A stretch of 64,000 nt of DNA from Croceibacterium aestuarii (GCF_030657335.1 NZ_CP131039.1:434001-498000), one strand, 5' to 3'; shown: positions 17,813-26,448, counted from the first letter of the stretch. Notes: a model not told the origin generated them from the letters alone. Program-made: numbers and translations.

Positions 17813-19075
17813 GTGAGCGAGGGAATCAGCCAGCCCGACGCGCCTGCCGAGCGCGAAGCGGTCGCGTCGCCGCCGAGCGGCGACCTGTTCAGCAAGTTCG
17901 ACCCGCTGATCAAGCAGCGCAACGACCTGCTCGCCAGCGGCGTCGAAGACCCGTTCAACCTGGTGATGGAGAAGGTCCTCTCGCCGACGAGGGCGGTGTG
18001 CAACGGGCGCGAGACGATCCTGCTCGGCACTTACAACTACATGGGCATGACCTTCGACCCGGACGTGATCCAGGCTGGCAAGGATGCGCTCGACAACTTC
18101 GGTTCGGGCACAACGGGCAGCCGCGTTCTCAACGGCACCTACCAAGGGCACAAGGAAGTCGAGCAGGCGCTCATGGACTTCTATGCCATGGACCACGCGA
18201 TGGTCTTCTCGACCGGGTACCAGGCCAACCTCGGAATCATCTCAACGATCGCCGGCAAGGGCGACTACGTCGTGCTCGACATCGACAGCCATGCCTCAAT
18301 CTACGACGGCTGCGCGATGGGCAGTGCCGAGATCGTGGCGTTCCGCCACAACGACATCGGGGCGATGGAGAAGCGGCTCAAGCGCATTCCGGAAGGGGCC
18401 GGCAAGCTGGTGGTGCTCGAGGGGGTCTACTCGATGCTCGGCGACGTCGCGCCGCTCAAGGAGATGGTCCGCATCGCCAAGGACAACGGCGCGATGGTGC
18501 TGGTCGACGAGGCGCACTCGATGGGCTTCATCGGCGAGCACGGGCGCGGCGTGGCCGAAGACCAGGGCGTGATCGACGATGTCGACTTCATCATCGGCAC
18601 CTTTTCCAAGAGCGTCGGCACGGTCGGCGGCTTCTGCGTGTCGAACAATCCCAAGTTCGAGATCCTGCGGCTGGTCTGCCGGCCCTACGTCTTCACCGCC
18701 TCGCTCCCCCCCAGCGTGGTGGCGACGGCCGCGACCAGCATCCGCAAGCTGATGCACGGCTCCAACAAGCGCGCGCACCTGTGGGAGAATTCCAAGACCC
18801 TGCACGGCGGGCTCAGGAAGCTCGGCTTCACGCTCGGCACCGAGACGCCGCAGAGCGCGATCGTCGCGGTGATCATGCCCGATCTCGAGAAGGGCGCGGC
18901 GATGTGGGAGGCGCTGCTCAAGGAGGGCCTCTACGTCAACCTGGCGCGGCCGCCGGCAACCCCGGCGGGCATGACGCTGCTGCGCTGCTCGCTGTGCGCC
19001 GAGCACTCGGCCGACGAGGTCGAGACCATCCTCGGCATGTTCGAGCGCGCCGGCAAGGCCATCGGCATCATCTGA
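17813..19075 (+). CDS. spt: Serine palmitoyltransferase
   Basis: PLP enzyme of the alpha-oxoamine synthase family condensing serine with an acyl thioester to 3-ketodihydrosphingosine, the first step of sphingolipid synthesis. It has 420 residues from the GTG at 17813. Catalytic positions match Sphingomonas SPT with an offset of one: His160 (DSHASIYDG), Asp232 and His235 (VDEAHSMGF), and Lys266 (GTFSKSVGTVGG). LARPPATPAG carries the substrate arginine. It is soluble with no membrane anchor. Directly follows the dedicated ACP. Together they indicate glycosphingolipid-containing outer membranes. Confidence 0.97.
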   Translation: MSEGISQPDAPAEREAVASPPSGDLFSKFDPLIKQRNDLLASGVEDPFNLVMEKVLSPTRAVCNGRETILLGTYNYMGMTFDPDVIQAGKDALDNFGSGTTGSRVLNGTYQGHKEVEQALMDFYAMDHAMVFSTGYQANLGIISTIAGKGDYVVLDIDSHASIYDGCAMGSAEIVAFRHNDIGAMEKRLKRIPEGAGKLVVLEGVYSMLGDVAPLKEMVRIAKDNGAMVLVDEAHSMGFIGEHGRGVAEDQGVIDDVDFIIGTFSKSVGTVGGFCVSNNPKFEILRLVCRPYVFTASLPPSVVATAATSIRKLMHGSNKRAHLWENSKTLHGGLRKLGFTLGTETPQSAIVAVIMPDLEKGAAMWEALLKEGLYVNLARPPATPAGMTLLRCSLCAEHSADEVETILGMFERAGKAIGII

Positions 19076-19082
19076 CCCGGCC

Positions 19083-19122
19083 TTGAAATCGCCTCGCGGC
19101 CTCGTATCTTAGCGCACGCTAA
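19083..19122 (+). promoter_or_regulatory. Promoter with palindromic operator upstream of the rhodanese gene
   Basis: TTGAAA at 19083-19088, 16 bp, then TATCTT at 19105-19110 make a good sigma-70 promoter. A perfect palindrome TTAGCG-CA-CGCTAA at 19109-19122 overlaps the -10 box and start region, where a repressor would block initiation. Rhodanese/DUF2892 proteins are often controlled by ArsR-family sulfide sensors such as BigR (family knowledge). The regulator here is not in the window. Confidence 0.55.
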
Positions 19123-19146
19123 TTTACTCACGGTCGAGGATTCCCA

Positions 19147-19674
19147 ATGCCGCTGCAGACTGTCACTCCCGCCGAAGCCCGGCGCATCGTTGCCGAAGGC
19201 GGACGGCTGGTCGATATCCGCTCGGCGGGCGAATTCGCCCGCACACGGGTGCCGGGGGCGGAGAATCGCCCGGTCGGCGCCCTCGCGCCGCTCGGCGGCG
19301 AGGGGCCGGTGGTGTTCATGTGCCGCTCCGGCATGCGCACTTCGGCCCATGCCGACAGGCTCGGCGCGTGCTGCAGCGAAGGCTACCTGCTGATCGGCGG
19401 GCTCGAAGCCTGGCGCAAGGCCGGGCTGCCGGTCGAGGAGGACCGCCGCCAGCCGCTTGAGATCATGCGCCAGGTGCAGATCGCCGCCGGCTCGATGGTC
19501 GTGCTCGGAGTGCTGCTCGGCTTTGCCCTCTCGCCGCTGTGGTTCGGCCTCAGCGGCCTTGTCGGGGCCGGGCTCGCCTTTGCCGGGGCGAGCGGGTGGT
19601 GCGGCATGGCCCAGCTGTTGGCGCTGATGCCGTGGAACCGCCGCGCCGCCGCGGGGACGCGTTCGCCCGGCTAG
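19147..19674 (+). CDS. Rhodanese-like domain fused to a DUF2892 membrane hairpin
   Basis: A 175-residue protein. The rhodanese domain (residues 1-100) has LVDIRSAGEFARTRVPGA and active-site loop MCRSGMRTS with catalytic Cys near residue 59. The C-terminal DUF2892 region has two hydrophobic helices (about 115-135 and 138-160) containing SGWCGMAQLLALMPWNR. These proteins handle persulfide or thiosulfate sulfur at the inner membrane. The upstream palindrome suggests induction by a sulfur or redox signal (inference). Confidence 0.9.
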   Translation: MPLQTVTPAEARRIVAEGGRLVDIRSAGEFARTRVPGAENRPVGALAPLGGEGPVVFMCRSGMRTSAHADRLGACCSEGYLLIGGLEAWRKAGLPVEEDRRQPLEIMRQVQIAAGSMVVLGVLLGFALSPLWFGLSGLVGAGLAFAGASGWCGMAQLLALMPWNRRAAAGTRSPG

Positions 19675-20309
19675 CCGAGGCTTTCCAGCGTGGCGGCGGA
19701 GCATTTGTCGCCGGGCGAATCGCCGCCGCCGCCGAAGTGCACCGCGAGGTAGAACCCGCCGACCACCAGCACCACGAAGCCGATCGTCACCAGCCCGAGA
19801 TACTTGTCGATGAAGCGCTTGATCGGCGCGCCGAACACCCGGAACAGCACGCCGACAATCATGAAGCTGATCGAGCGGCTGACGATGCTGGCGAGCACGA
19901 AGGTCCCGAGGTTCATGCCGATGAAGCCGGCGGTGATGGTGAGCAGCTTGAAGGGGATCGGCGTCGCGCCCTTGATCATGATGATCTCGGCCCCGTACTC
20001 GCGCAGATAGCAGGCCGCGGGGGGGAAGCTGTCGGTCAGATGCAGCAGCGCCAGCAACTGGCGCCCGACCGTGTCGTAGAGCAGCGCGCCGATGGCATAG
20101 CCGAGCAGCCCGCCGGCGACCGAGGCGAAGGTGGCGACTGCGGCATAGCGGATCGCCTTCTTCGGTTCGGCCAGACACATCAGCCCGAGCAGCGGGTGCG
20201 GCGGGACGGGGAAGAAGCTCGCCTCGATGAAGGCGAACAGCGCCAGCCACCATTCGGCATGGCGATGCGCGGCCTTCTCGAGCGTCCAGTAATAGAGCTT
20301 GCGCAGCAT
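19671..20309 (-). CDS. YqaA-family (DedA-like/VTT) membrane protein
   Basis: A 212-residue integral membrane protein from the ATG at 20309. It has SFFPVPPHPLLGLMCLAEP (re-entrant loop of the SNARE-associated/VTT fold), ASVAGGLLGYAIG, and KGATPIPFKLLTITAGFIGMNLGTF (signature G-x-T-P-I-P-F-K). DedA/YqaA proteins are linked to lipid scrambling and membrane homeostasis; the exact substrate is unknown. It converges on the rhodanese gene with a 4-bp overlap. Confidence 0.92.
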   Translation of the reverse strand: MLRKLYYWTLEKAAHRHAEWWLALFAFIEASFFPVPPHPLLGLMCLAEPKKAIRYAAVATFASVAGGLLGYAIGALLYDTVGRQLLALLHLTDSFPPAACYLREYGAEIIMIKGATPIPFKLLTITAGFIGMNLGTFVLASIVSRSISFMIVGVLFRVFGAPIKRFIDKYLGLVTIGFVVLVVGGFYLAVHFGGGGDSPGDKCSAATLESLG

Positions 20310-20402
20310 ATCGGCCCCGTAATCCCTCCGCGTTTCCGCGCGGTTAAGCGAGCGCGCGAACCGCCGCAATCGAAATGATTTAACCTGTTTGGCACTTTTT
20401 GA

Positions 20403-20430
20403 TTGACAGCGTGACGCTGTTTGGTTAGAG
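20403..20430 (+). promoter_or_regulatory. Promoter with perfect palindromic operator upstream of the GTA small terminase
   Basis: A consensus -35 TTGACA (20403-20408), 16-bp spacer and TTAGAG (20425-20430). The palindrome ACAGCG-TGA-CGCTGT (20406-20420) overlaps the -35 and spacer, as phage repressor operators do. About 30 bp downstream a strong terminator ends any short transcript before the terminase gene. Confidence 0.5.
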
Positions 20431-20491
20431 AAGAAGAACATCGCGATGGTGTGATTCGAAAAGGGCGGCCCGGAGAGGGTCCGCCCTTTTT
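20431..20491 (+). ncRNA. Putative short RNA or attenuated leader
   Basis: If the promoter at 20403-20430 fires, the transcript would start near 20437 and end at the hairpin/T-run at 20491, giving an RNA of about 55 nt with no plausible ORF. It may be an independent small RNA or the leader of the GTA-derived terminase gene, where the terminator would act as an attenuator. Existence is inferred from promoter plus terminator only. Confidence 0.3.
20459..20491 (+). terminator. Rho-independent terminator before the small terminase gene
   Basis: Perfect stem AAAAGGGCGG (20459-20468) with CCGCCCTTTT (20481-20490), 12-nt loop, T run. It lies 36 bp upstream of the terminase start and downstream of no plus-strand gene, so it must end a short leader or small RNA. 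Confidence 0.8.
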
Positions 20492-20526
20492 CGTTTCGGC
20501 ATCGCCCCCTTCCCGGAGACTTCCAG

Positions 20527-21033
20527 ATGAGCCCGCGCAGCAAGCCGCGCCGCAAGGCGCACACCAAGATTCGGCCCGAGCAGAAGACCGGCGAAAAGCC
20601 GAAACTCAACCGCCATTGGCGGCGGCTGTTTCTCGACACCCTTGCCGACACCTCGAACGTGACGGCCGCCGCGAGGATGGCGGGAATCAATCCGGCGCGC
20701 GCGTACAAGGTGCGGCGCAGCGAGGCGGAATTCGCCCGCCAATGGACCGCCGCGCTGATCGAAGGCTACGAAAACCTCGAGCTCGAGACGCTCAACCGGC
20801 TGCGCCACGGGACCGATAGCGCCGGGCCCCGGTTCGACGTGGGCGCGGCGCTGCGCCTGCTGACGCTGCATCGCGCGTCGATCGTGCGCGAACGCGCCCG
20901 CGACGACGATGCCGACGAGGAGGCCGTGCTGGCCGACCTCAACGCCCGGCTCGAAGCGATGCGCATCGCCGACGAGGCGCTGGAAAACCTGCGGCCGAAG
21001 CGCAGCGCCGGTGCGGACTCTGAGCGCCCATGA
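20527..21033 (+). CDS. Small terminase subunit-like protein of a degraded gene transfer agent
   Basis: A 168-residue protein with a basic N-terminus (PRSKPRRKAHTK). Its helix-turn-helix-like segment FLDTLADTSNVTAAARMAGINPARAYKVRRSEAEFARQW is typical of terminase small subunits found at the start of RcGTA-like clusters. It is intact, with GGAG upstream of ATG 20527. It overlaps the large-terminase fragment by 4 bp (ATGA). The rest of the GTA cluster has been deleted, so the packaging role is probably lost. Continued expression as a DNA-binding protein cannot be excluded. Confidence 0.8.
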   Translation: MSPRSKPRRKAHTKIRPEQKTGEKPKLNRHWRRLFLDTLADTSNVTAAARMAGINPARAYKVRRSEAEFARQWTAALIEGYENLELETLNRLRHGTDSAGPRFDVGAALRLLTLHRASIVRERARDDDADEEAVLADLNARLEAMRIADEALENLRPKRSAGADSERP

Positions 21034-21488
21034 TCGGGACGGTCGGTCTGATCAACTGGCTGCGCGGGCTCGACGACACCGGCAGACGGAACCTGGTGCG
21101 CCGTCTGCCGCGCCGCGAACGGGCCATCCTGCGCCACGCCTGGCCGCTCTGGGGGCGAAGCGCGCAGACCGCCCCGGCCGGCGACTGGTACTGCTGGCTG
21201 ATCTGCGCCGGGCGCGGGTTCGGCAAGACTCGGGCCGGGGCGGAGTGGGTCCGCGCCGTGGCGCGGTCCGATCCGGCCGCGCGCATCGCGCTGGTCGGGG
21301 CGACGGCGAGCGAGGTTCGCTCGATCATGGTCGAAGGCGAAAGCGGCCTGCTCTCGGTCATCCCGGCAGCCAAGCGGCCCGAGTACGAACCGTCGCTGCG
21401 CCGCATGACCTTCGCCAACGGCGCGCAGGCGTTTCTCTATTCGGCCGGGGAGCCGGAGAGCCTGCGCGGCCCGCAGCACAGCCACGCT
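21030..21488 (+). pseudogene. GTA terminase large subunit, N-terminal fragment
   Basis: About 153 codons of terminase homology. It has RAILRHAWPLWGRSAQ, Walker A CAGRGFGKTRAGAEW (near residue 62), ARIALVGATASEVR and SAGEPESLRGPQHSHA. A full-length protein would be over 400 residues, with Walker B and nuclease domains following. After HSHA the homology stops abruptly, and the frame runs on as unrelated arginine-rich sequence to 21926. A deletion joined this 5' part, out of frame, to the end of the last GTA gene. Confidence 0.88.
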
Positions 21489-21888
21489 CGCCGGCCAGGC
21501 CCAGAAGGAGTTCTACATCAACGAAGCGCATGCCCGGATCGATGCGCTGCTCCACCCCGCCTGCGAGGGCGAGGCAGTCTCGCCCCCCGCCTCGCCGGCC
21601 GATGGAGACGCCTGGCTCGTCGGCTCCGGTGCCACCTCCGAGTGGACCGGCGAGGACGGCAAGTTGGCGAGTTGGCAGGCCGGCGCCTGGCTCTTCACCG
21701 CGCCGAACGACGGCATGCAATTGTTCGACCGCTCGACCGGACAAATCCTGCTCTATGCAGGCGACTGGCAGAGGCCTGTCGCGCCTTTGGCACCAAACGG
21801 AGGCACGAATGTGGACAGCGAGGCGCGTGCCGCTATTTCCGACCTGATCGCCGCGCTGGTCGCCGGCGGTATTCTTGCAGCAAGCTGA
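21484..21888 (+). pseudogene. DUF2793 protein, C-terminal remnant (last gene of the GTA cluster)
   Basis: In the +1 frame relative to the terminase fragment the sequence reads TLAGQAQKEFYINEAHARIDALLHP, then WLVGSGATSEWTG, AGAWLFTAPNDGMQLFDRSTG and ends ISDLIAALVAGGILAAS at 21888. This is the DUF2793 core, whose usual beginning (...LPLL-AGQAQKE) is missing by only about 15-20 residues. DUF2793 genes normally close RcGTA-like clusters in Sphingomonadales. No ribosome site or start precedes it, so it is a remnant. Confidence 0.82.
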
Positions 21889-21946
21889 GGACAAGGAGCT
21901 TCGGCTTCGTTACTGCGTTGTGCTAGGAAACGCCCAGGAGATTGCC

Positions 21947-22477
21947 ATGCCCCCGACCCGCATACTCGCGATCGCCGCTCTCGGTCTTGCCATCACCGGC
22001 TGCCAGTCGATCCAGGATGTGCCGACTGAGCGCATCGGCTCGGCCACGCTGCACTTTGCCAATGGCCTTCCGGCCGGAACGGCGCAACTTTACGGCAGCG
22101 GAACGCAGGTCAACATCTCGGTGGCGCTCGCCGGTTTTTCGCCGGGCGTCCACGGCATCCACCTGCATGCGACGGGTCAATGCGATGCCCCGGCCTTCAC
22201 CTCGGCTGGCGGGCATCTCAACCCCGGCGGCAAACAGCACGGAATGGACAATCCCGCGGGTTCGCACCTGGGCGACTTGCCCAATGTCACCATCGGCGCG
22301 CAAGGCGCGGGCACTGTCAGTGCCACACTGAAAGGCTCGCGCGCCGAAGTCCTGGCTGACATCTTCGACGGCGACGGTACGGCAATTGTGGTCCACTCGG
22401 GCCCCGACGACTACAAGACCGATCCTTCGGGCAACTCCGGTTCGCGCGTCGCCTGCGGAGTGTTCAGCGCGTCCTAG
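21947..22477 (+). CDS. sodC: Cu/Zn superoxide dismutase lipoprotein
   Basis: Periplasmic superoxide dismutase of 176 residues. The start at 21947 has AGGAG six bases upstream. Signal peptide with lipobox ITGC (Cys near residue 19) predicts outer-membrane anchoring. Copper/zinc ligands are visible in GIHLHATGQCD, GGHLNPGGKQHG, NPAGSHLGDLPN, FDGDGTAIVVHSGPDDY and GNSGSRVACGV, with the paired structural cysteines. It converges on queC with a 4-bp 3' overlap. Confidence 0.96.
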   Translation: MPPTRILAIAALGLAITGCQSIQDVPTERIGSATLHFANGLPAGTAQLYGSGTQVNISVALAGFSPGVHGIHLHATGQCDAPAFTSAGGHLNPGGKQHGMDNPAGSHLGDLPNVTIGAQGAGTVSATLKGSRAEVLADIFDGDGTAIVVHSGPDDYKTDPSGNSGSRVACGVFSAS

Positions 22478-23199
22478 CCGAGTTCGGGCCGCGCCGCGTA
22501 CTCGAGACCGTCTTCCAGGCCCGCTTCGGCAAACCCCTTTAGCCGCAGACGGCACGAATCGCACAGCCCGCAGGCCCGGCCGTCAGGCGCCGGATCGTAG
22601 CATGACCAGCTCCACGCAGAATCCAGGCCGAGCCGCGCCGCCTCGGAGGCGATTTCGGCCTTGCCGAGATGCTGTAGCGGTGCATGGATCGTGAACGGCG
22701 CGCCCTCGATTCCGGCACGGGTCGCCAGCCGCACGGTTTCGGTGAAGCTGGCGATGAATTCCGGGCGGCAGTCCGGATATCCCGAATAATCGAGGGCGTT
22801 GACGCCGATGAAAATGTCGCTGCTGCCGTGCGCTTCGGCAAACCCGGCGGTCAGCGAAAGAAAGATCAGGTTGCGCGCCGGCACGTAGGTGACCGGGATG
22901 TCGCCGCCAACGCCGCCCTTGGGCACGTCGATGTCATCGGTCAGGGCTGACCCGCCGAACTTGCGCAGGTCGAGCGGCAAGATGACGTGACTGGCAACCC
23001 CCAGCTCGGCGGCAATGTGTTGCGCCGCCTCGATCTCGCGGCGGTGGCGCTGGTTGTAGTCGATGGTCAGGGCATGAAGCGTAAAGCCGGCTTCGCGGGC
23101 GAGCCCGGCGGTGACCATCGAATCGAGGCCTCCGGACAACAACACGACTGCGCCGGGACCAACGCCGGCCTGCTTTTCGCTACTAGTGTTGCTACTCAT
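22474..23199 (-). CDS. queC: 7-cyano-7-deazaguanine synthase (preQ0 synthase)
   Basis: Converts 7-carboxy-7-deazaguanine to preQ0 in queuosine biosynthesis. 241 residues. It has PP-loop SGGLDSMVTAGLA near residue 22, IDYNQRHRREI, VPARNLIFLSLTAGFAE and the zinc cluster SCYDP...ACGLCDSCRLR near the C-terminus (four Cys). It stands last in the row argD-argF-hslO-queC on the minus strand, 50 bp after hslO. The presence of gluQRS in the window fits a queuosine-using cell. Confidence 0.97.
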   Translation of the reverse strand: MSSNTSSEKQAGVGPGAVVLLSGGLDSMVTAGLAREAGFTLHALTIDYNQRHRREIEAAQHIAAELGVASHVILPLDLRKFGGSALTDDIDVPKGGVGGDIPVTYVPARNLIFLSLTAGFAEAHGSSDIFIGVNALDYSGYPDCRPEFIASFTETVRLATRAGIEGAPFTIHAPLQHLGKAEIASEAARLGLDSAWSWSCYDPAPDGRACGLCDSCRLRLKGFAEAGLEDGLEYAARPELG

Positions 23200-23249
23200 G
23201 TCGTTCGGCTAGGCGCAGCGCGCGCGCCCGGCAAGCCCGGGGCACGGCG

Positions 23250-24155
23250 CTAGTCTTCGATCTCGAATTCCCGCGAGCAGAACGCGCAATCGACCCGAAT
23301 GATGCCGTGCTCGTCGCGCATGTCCTGCCGGTCTTCCTTGGGAAAGCGCGCCAGGACTTCCTCGAAATGGACCACCGAGCAACGGCATCCGCGGCAAAGC
23401 CAGGCGCCCTTCTCGACCCGCACCTCGTTTTCCTCGTGGAACAGGCGCCAGACGAGCGCTTCGAGGCCGAGTTCGGGATCGACCAGTTCGTCTTCGCGTG
23501 TACTACCGGCAAGGACCGCAACATGCTCCCATTCGGGGTGGTCCATCCGCACGTGTAGTCTTTCGCGCCCCTCCTCGCCTTCCGCCAGGTGCTGGATCAG
23601 CAGCCCCCCGGCAATCGAGCCGCCATGACCGGGCCGCACTGCGGTGCGCAGGATTGTCGGCACTTGCTCGCTCTGGGCAAAGTACTGCTCGACCGCTTCG
23701 GTGAGCGAAGCCCCCTCGAGCGGCACGATGCCCTGGTAACGCTGGCCGGTGGTGGCCAGATCGAAGGTAATGGCGAGATGGCCGGCGCCGAACAGCTGTT
23801 CGAGCGAAGGCGTGGCGCCCAGTTCGACCAGCTCGTCCGCATCGTGCTGGAGGTAGCCGCGCAGCTCGCCGTCGCGGTAGTCGCACACCAGCAGGCTGAT
23901 CGCACCCTGGTCCGCCTGCGCCTGCATGGTCAGCTGGCTCCCGTCGCCCTTCAGCAACGCGCCCATGAGCGCGGTGACCACCAGCGCTTCGCTCAGTAAC
24001 TGGCGCGCCACCGGCGGATAATCGTGCGCTTCGAGGATATCCTCGAGCACCGGGCCGAGACGCACAATGCGCCCGCGCGCGTTGCGGTCGGTCAGAGTGA
24101 ATTGCAGGATCCGGTCGAAGCCGGTCTCGTCGGGATTCAAATCGTCGTCGCTCAT
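23250..24155 (-). CDS. hslO: Redox-regulated chaperonin Hsp33
   Basis: Holding chaperone activated by oxidation. 301 residues. It has N-terminal RGRIVRLGPVLEDILEAHDYPP, the substrate domain with LLKGDGSQLTMQAQADQGAI, and C-terminal zinc-binding cysteines in CRGCRC and CAFC about 30 residues apart. It starts 43 bp after argF, so is likely co-transcribed with argDF. Confidence 0.96.
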   Translation of the reverse strand: MSDDDLNPDETGFDRILQFTLTDRNARGRIVRLGPVLEDILEAHDYPPVARQLLSEALVVTALMGALLKGDGSQLTMQAQADQGAISLLVCDYRDGELRGYLQHDADELVELGATPSLEQLFGAGHLAITFDLATTGQRYQGIVPLEGASLTEAVEQYFAQSEQVPTILRTAVRPGHGGSIAGGLLIQHLAEGEEGRERLHVRMDHPEWEHVAVLAGSTREDELVDPELGLEALVWRLFHEENEVRVEKGAWLCRGCRCSVVHFEEVLARFPKEDRQDMRDEHGIIRVDCAFCSREFEIED

Positions 24156-24198
24156 CGCCTGCCCATATGGGGCGGATCCGATGGGATGGAAGGCGAGT

Positions 24199-25128
24199 TC
24201 AAAGCTTTCCGAAGCACCACAACAGAATCGACTTCTGCGCGTGAATGCGGTTCTCGGCCTCGTCGAATACGACCGATTGCGGTCCTTCGAACACGCCCTC
24301 GCTCACTTCGTCGCCGACGTGCGCAGGCAGGCAGTGCAGAAAGCGCGCGTCGGGCCGGGCCTTCGCCAGCAACGCTTCGTTGACCTGGAAAGGAGCCATC
24401 GCCGCCAGCTTATTGTGGGTGTGCTCCTGCCCCATCGAAACCCAGGTATCGGTGACCACGATGTCGGCGCCGGCTACCGCTTCGGCCGCGTCGCGGGTCA
24501 GGGTGACTTGCGAGCCGGCCTGGCGCGCTACGGCCACGAACTCGTCGTCGGGCTCGTAGCCGGCGGGCGTGCCGATGCGGACGTTGAACTTCATCAGCGC
24601 CGCGGCCTCGAGGATCGAGTGCAGGACGTTGTTGCCATCGCCGAGCCAGGCCACTTCGAGCCCGGGCAGCGCCTTGCCCTGCTCGATGATCGTGAGCAAG
24701 TCGGCGACGATCTGGCAGGGGTGCGAACGGTCGGTCAGACCGTTGATGACCGGCACGCTGGCATTGCGCGCCATCTCGGCAGCCTTGGCATGATCGTCGG
24801 TGCGGATCATGATCGCATCGACCATCCGGCTGAGCACGCGCGCGGTATCGGCGATGGTCTCGCCGCGGCCGAGCTGGCTGGTGCCCGAATCGAGGATCAC
24901 CGAGCTCCCCCCGAGTTGGCGAATGGCGATGTCGAAGCTGACACGCGTGCGGGTCGAGCTCTTCTCGAAGATCATCCCCAGGACATGGCCGGCAAGCGGC
25001 ACATCGGCATCCGCCTTGCCTTTCGGCCATCCGGCGCGCGCGGCCTTGCGGTCGATCGCGTCGTTAATCATCGCGGCGATGGAATCGCCGCCCGCATCGC
25101 TCAGGTCGAGGAAATGCCGCGCGGCCAT
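24199..25128 (-). CDS. argF: Ornithine carbamoyltransferase
   Basis: Makes citrulline from ornithine and carbamoyl phosphate in arginine synthesis. 309 residues from ATG 25128. It has carbamoyl-phosphate motif [13 protein letters not shown] (residues ~54-66), DRSHPCQ, and C-terminal ornithine-binding [12 protein letters not shown]. Start is 2 bp behind the argD stop, indicating tight coupling. The biosynthetic (not catabolic) role is supported by argD next to it. Confidence 0.97.
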   Translation of the reverse strand: MAARHFLDLSDAGGDSIAAMINDAIDRKAARAGWPKGKADADVPLAGHVLGMIFEKSSTRTRVSFDIAIRQLGGSSVILDSGTSQLGRGETIADTARVLSRMVDAIMIRTDDHAKAAEMARNASVPVINGLTDRSHPCQIVADLLTIIEQGKALPGLEVAWLGDGNNVLHSILEAAALMKFNVRIGTPAGYEPDDEFVAVARQAGSQVTLTRDAAEAVAGADIVVTDTWVSMGQEHTHNKLAAMAPFQVNEALLAKARPDARFLHCLPAHVGDEVSEGVFEGPQSVVFDEAENRIHAQKSILLWCFGKL

Positions 25129-25130
25129 CG

Positions 25131-26318
25131 TCAGGATTCCGGCGGCTGGTAGTCGGCCGCGCCGGCCGAGAGCTTGTCGAAGAACTCGTCGATTTCGGCA
25201 TCGCCGATGACCAGGGGCGGCAGCAGGCGCAAGGTCTGGTCGCCCGCGGCGACGGTGAGCAGCTGGTGGTTGTCGCGCAGGTGCTGCATGAATGGCCTCG
25301 GCTCGACCGCCATGCGGATGCCGAGCATCAGGCCCTTGCCGCGCACACCTTCGAACAGCTCGGGGTAGTTGCCGATAAATTGCTCCAGCCGCGTGCGCAG
25401 CCGTTCGCCCTTCTCGCGCACAGAGGCCAGGAACTCGTCGTTGGCCACGGCATCGAGCACCGCCATGCCCGCGGCCATCGCCAGCGGGTTGCCGCCGTAG
25501 GTCGAGCCGTGAGTGCCAAAGGCCATGCCCCGTGCGGCCTTCTCGCTCGCCAGACAGGCCCCGAGCGGGAACCCCCCGCCGATACCCTTGGCCACCGCCA
25601 TGATGTCGGGGACGACCCCGGCCTGTTCGTAGTAGAACATGGTCCCGGTCCGCGCGACGCCGCACTGCACCTCGTCGAATACCAGCACCAGATCGTTTTC
25701 GTCGGCCAGCTCGCGCAAGCCTTGGAGGAATTCGTCGCTGCCGGTGCGGATGCCGCCTTCGCCCTGGATCGGCTCGACCAGGAACCCGGCCGTGTGCGGC
25801 CCCATCGCTGCCTTCGCGCCCTCGAGATCGTTGAAGTCGACGTACTTGAAGCCGGGCAGGAGCGGGTTAAAACCCTTGTGCATCTTCTCCTGGTTGGACG
25901 CACTGATGGTCGCCATGGTCCGCCCGTGGAACGCATTCTTGAAGGTGATCAGCTCAAACTTCTCGTCGTCGCCGGCGTGTTGGTGATAGGCGCGCGCGGT
26001 CTTGATCGCGCATTCGACCGCTTCGGCGCCGGAGTTGGTGAAGAACACCGTATCGGCAAAGGTCAGGTCGACAAGCCGTTGCGCCAGCGCTTCGCCCTGG
26101 GGGCTGCCGTAGAGGTTGGAGACGTGCATCAGCGTCGCGGCCTGGCGCTGGATCGCCCCGATCAGGCCTTGATGGCTATGACCCAGTAGATTGACCGCAA
26201 TGCCGGCGGCGAAATCGAGATAGCGAGTGCCGTCCTCGTCGATCAGGTGGCAACTTTCGCCGCGCACCGGCCGCACGCCGCACCGGGGGTAAACGGGCAT
26301 GAGCGGGGTGATCGACAT
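25131..26318 (-). CDS. argD: Acetylornithine/succinylornithine aminotransferase
   Basis: PLP transaminase of the arginine pathway, 395 residues from [14 protein letters not shown] at 26318 (AAGGA 9 bp upstream). Visible are [58 protein letters not shown] and the PLP-lysine region [14 protein letters not shown]. Read together with argF, it forms an arg operon that continues into hslO and queC. Confidence 0.96.
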   Translation of the reverse strand: MSITPLMPVYPRCGVRPVRGESCHLIDEDGTRYLDFAAGIAVNLLGHSHQGLIGAIQRQAATLMHVSNLYGSPQGEALAQRLVDLTFADTVFFTNSGAEAVECAIKTARAYHQHAGDDEKFELITFKNAFHGRTMATISASNQEKMHKGFNPLLPGFKYVDFNDLEGAKAAMGPHTAGFLVEPIQGEGGIRTGSDEFLQGLRELADENDLVLVFDEVQCGVARTGTMFYYEQAGVVPDIMAVAKGIGGGFPLGACLASEKAARGMAFGTHGSTYGGNPLAMAAGMAVLDAVANDEFLASVREKGERLRTRLEQFIGNYPELFEGVRGKGLMLGIRMAVEPRPFMQHLRDNHQLLTVAAGDQTLRLLPPLVIGDAEIDEFFDKLSAGAADYQPPES

Positions 26319-26363
26319 GGCTGGAATCCTTGCAACTGGAATAGACAAAAACGCGTGAACGAC

Positions 26364-26391
26364 AAATGGCGGCCCTTACGGACCGCCATTT
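26364..26391 (-). terminator. Stem-loop terminator between csp and argD
   Basis: AAATGGCGG (26364-26372) pairs with CCGCCATTT (26383-26391), 10-nt loop. On the minus strand it follows the cold-shock gene and is followed 15 bases later by a short T stretch. It most likely separates the csp transcript from argD. Confidence 0.55.
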
Positions 26392-26448
26392 GCAACCGTT
26401 TATGCTTGTGCGTTGACCCGGTCAAATGCCGGGTCCGGCGCGGATCGG

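Noticed and set aside
21030..21926. A 298-codon frame that could be read as one intact protein
   Set aside because: Only the first 153 codons are terminase. The rest is an out-of-frame reading of the DUF2793 remnant, so it is treated as a pseudogene.
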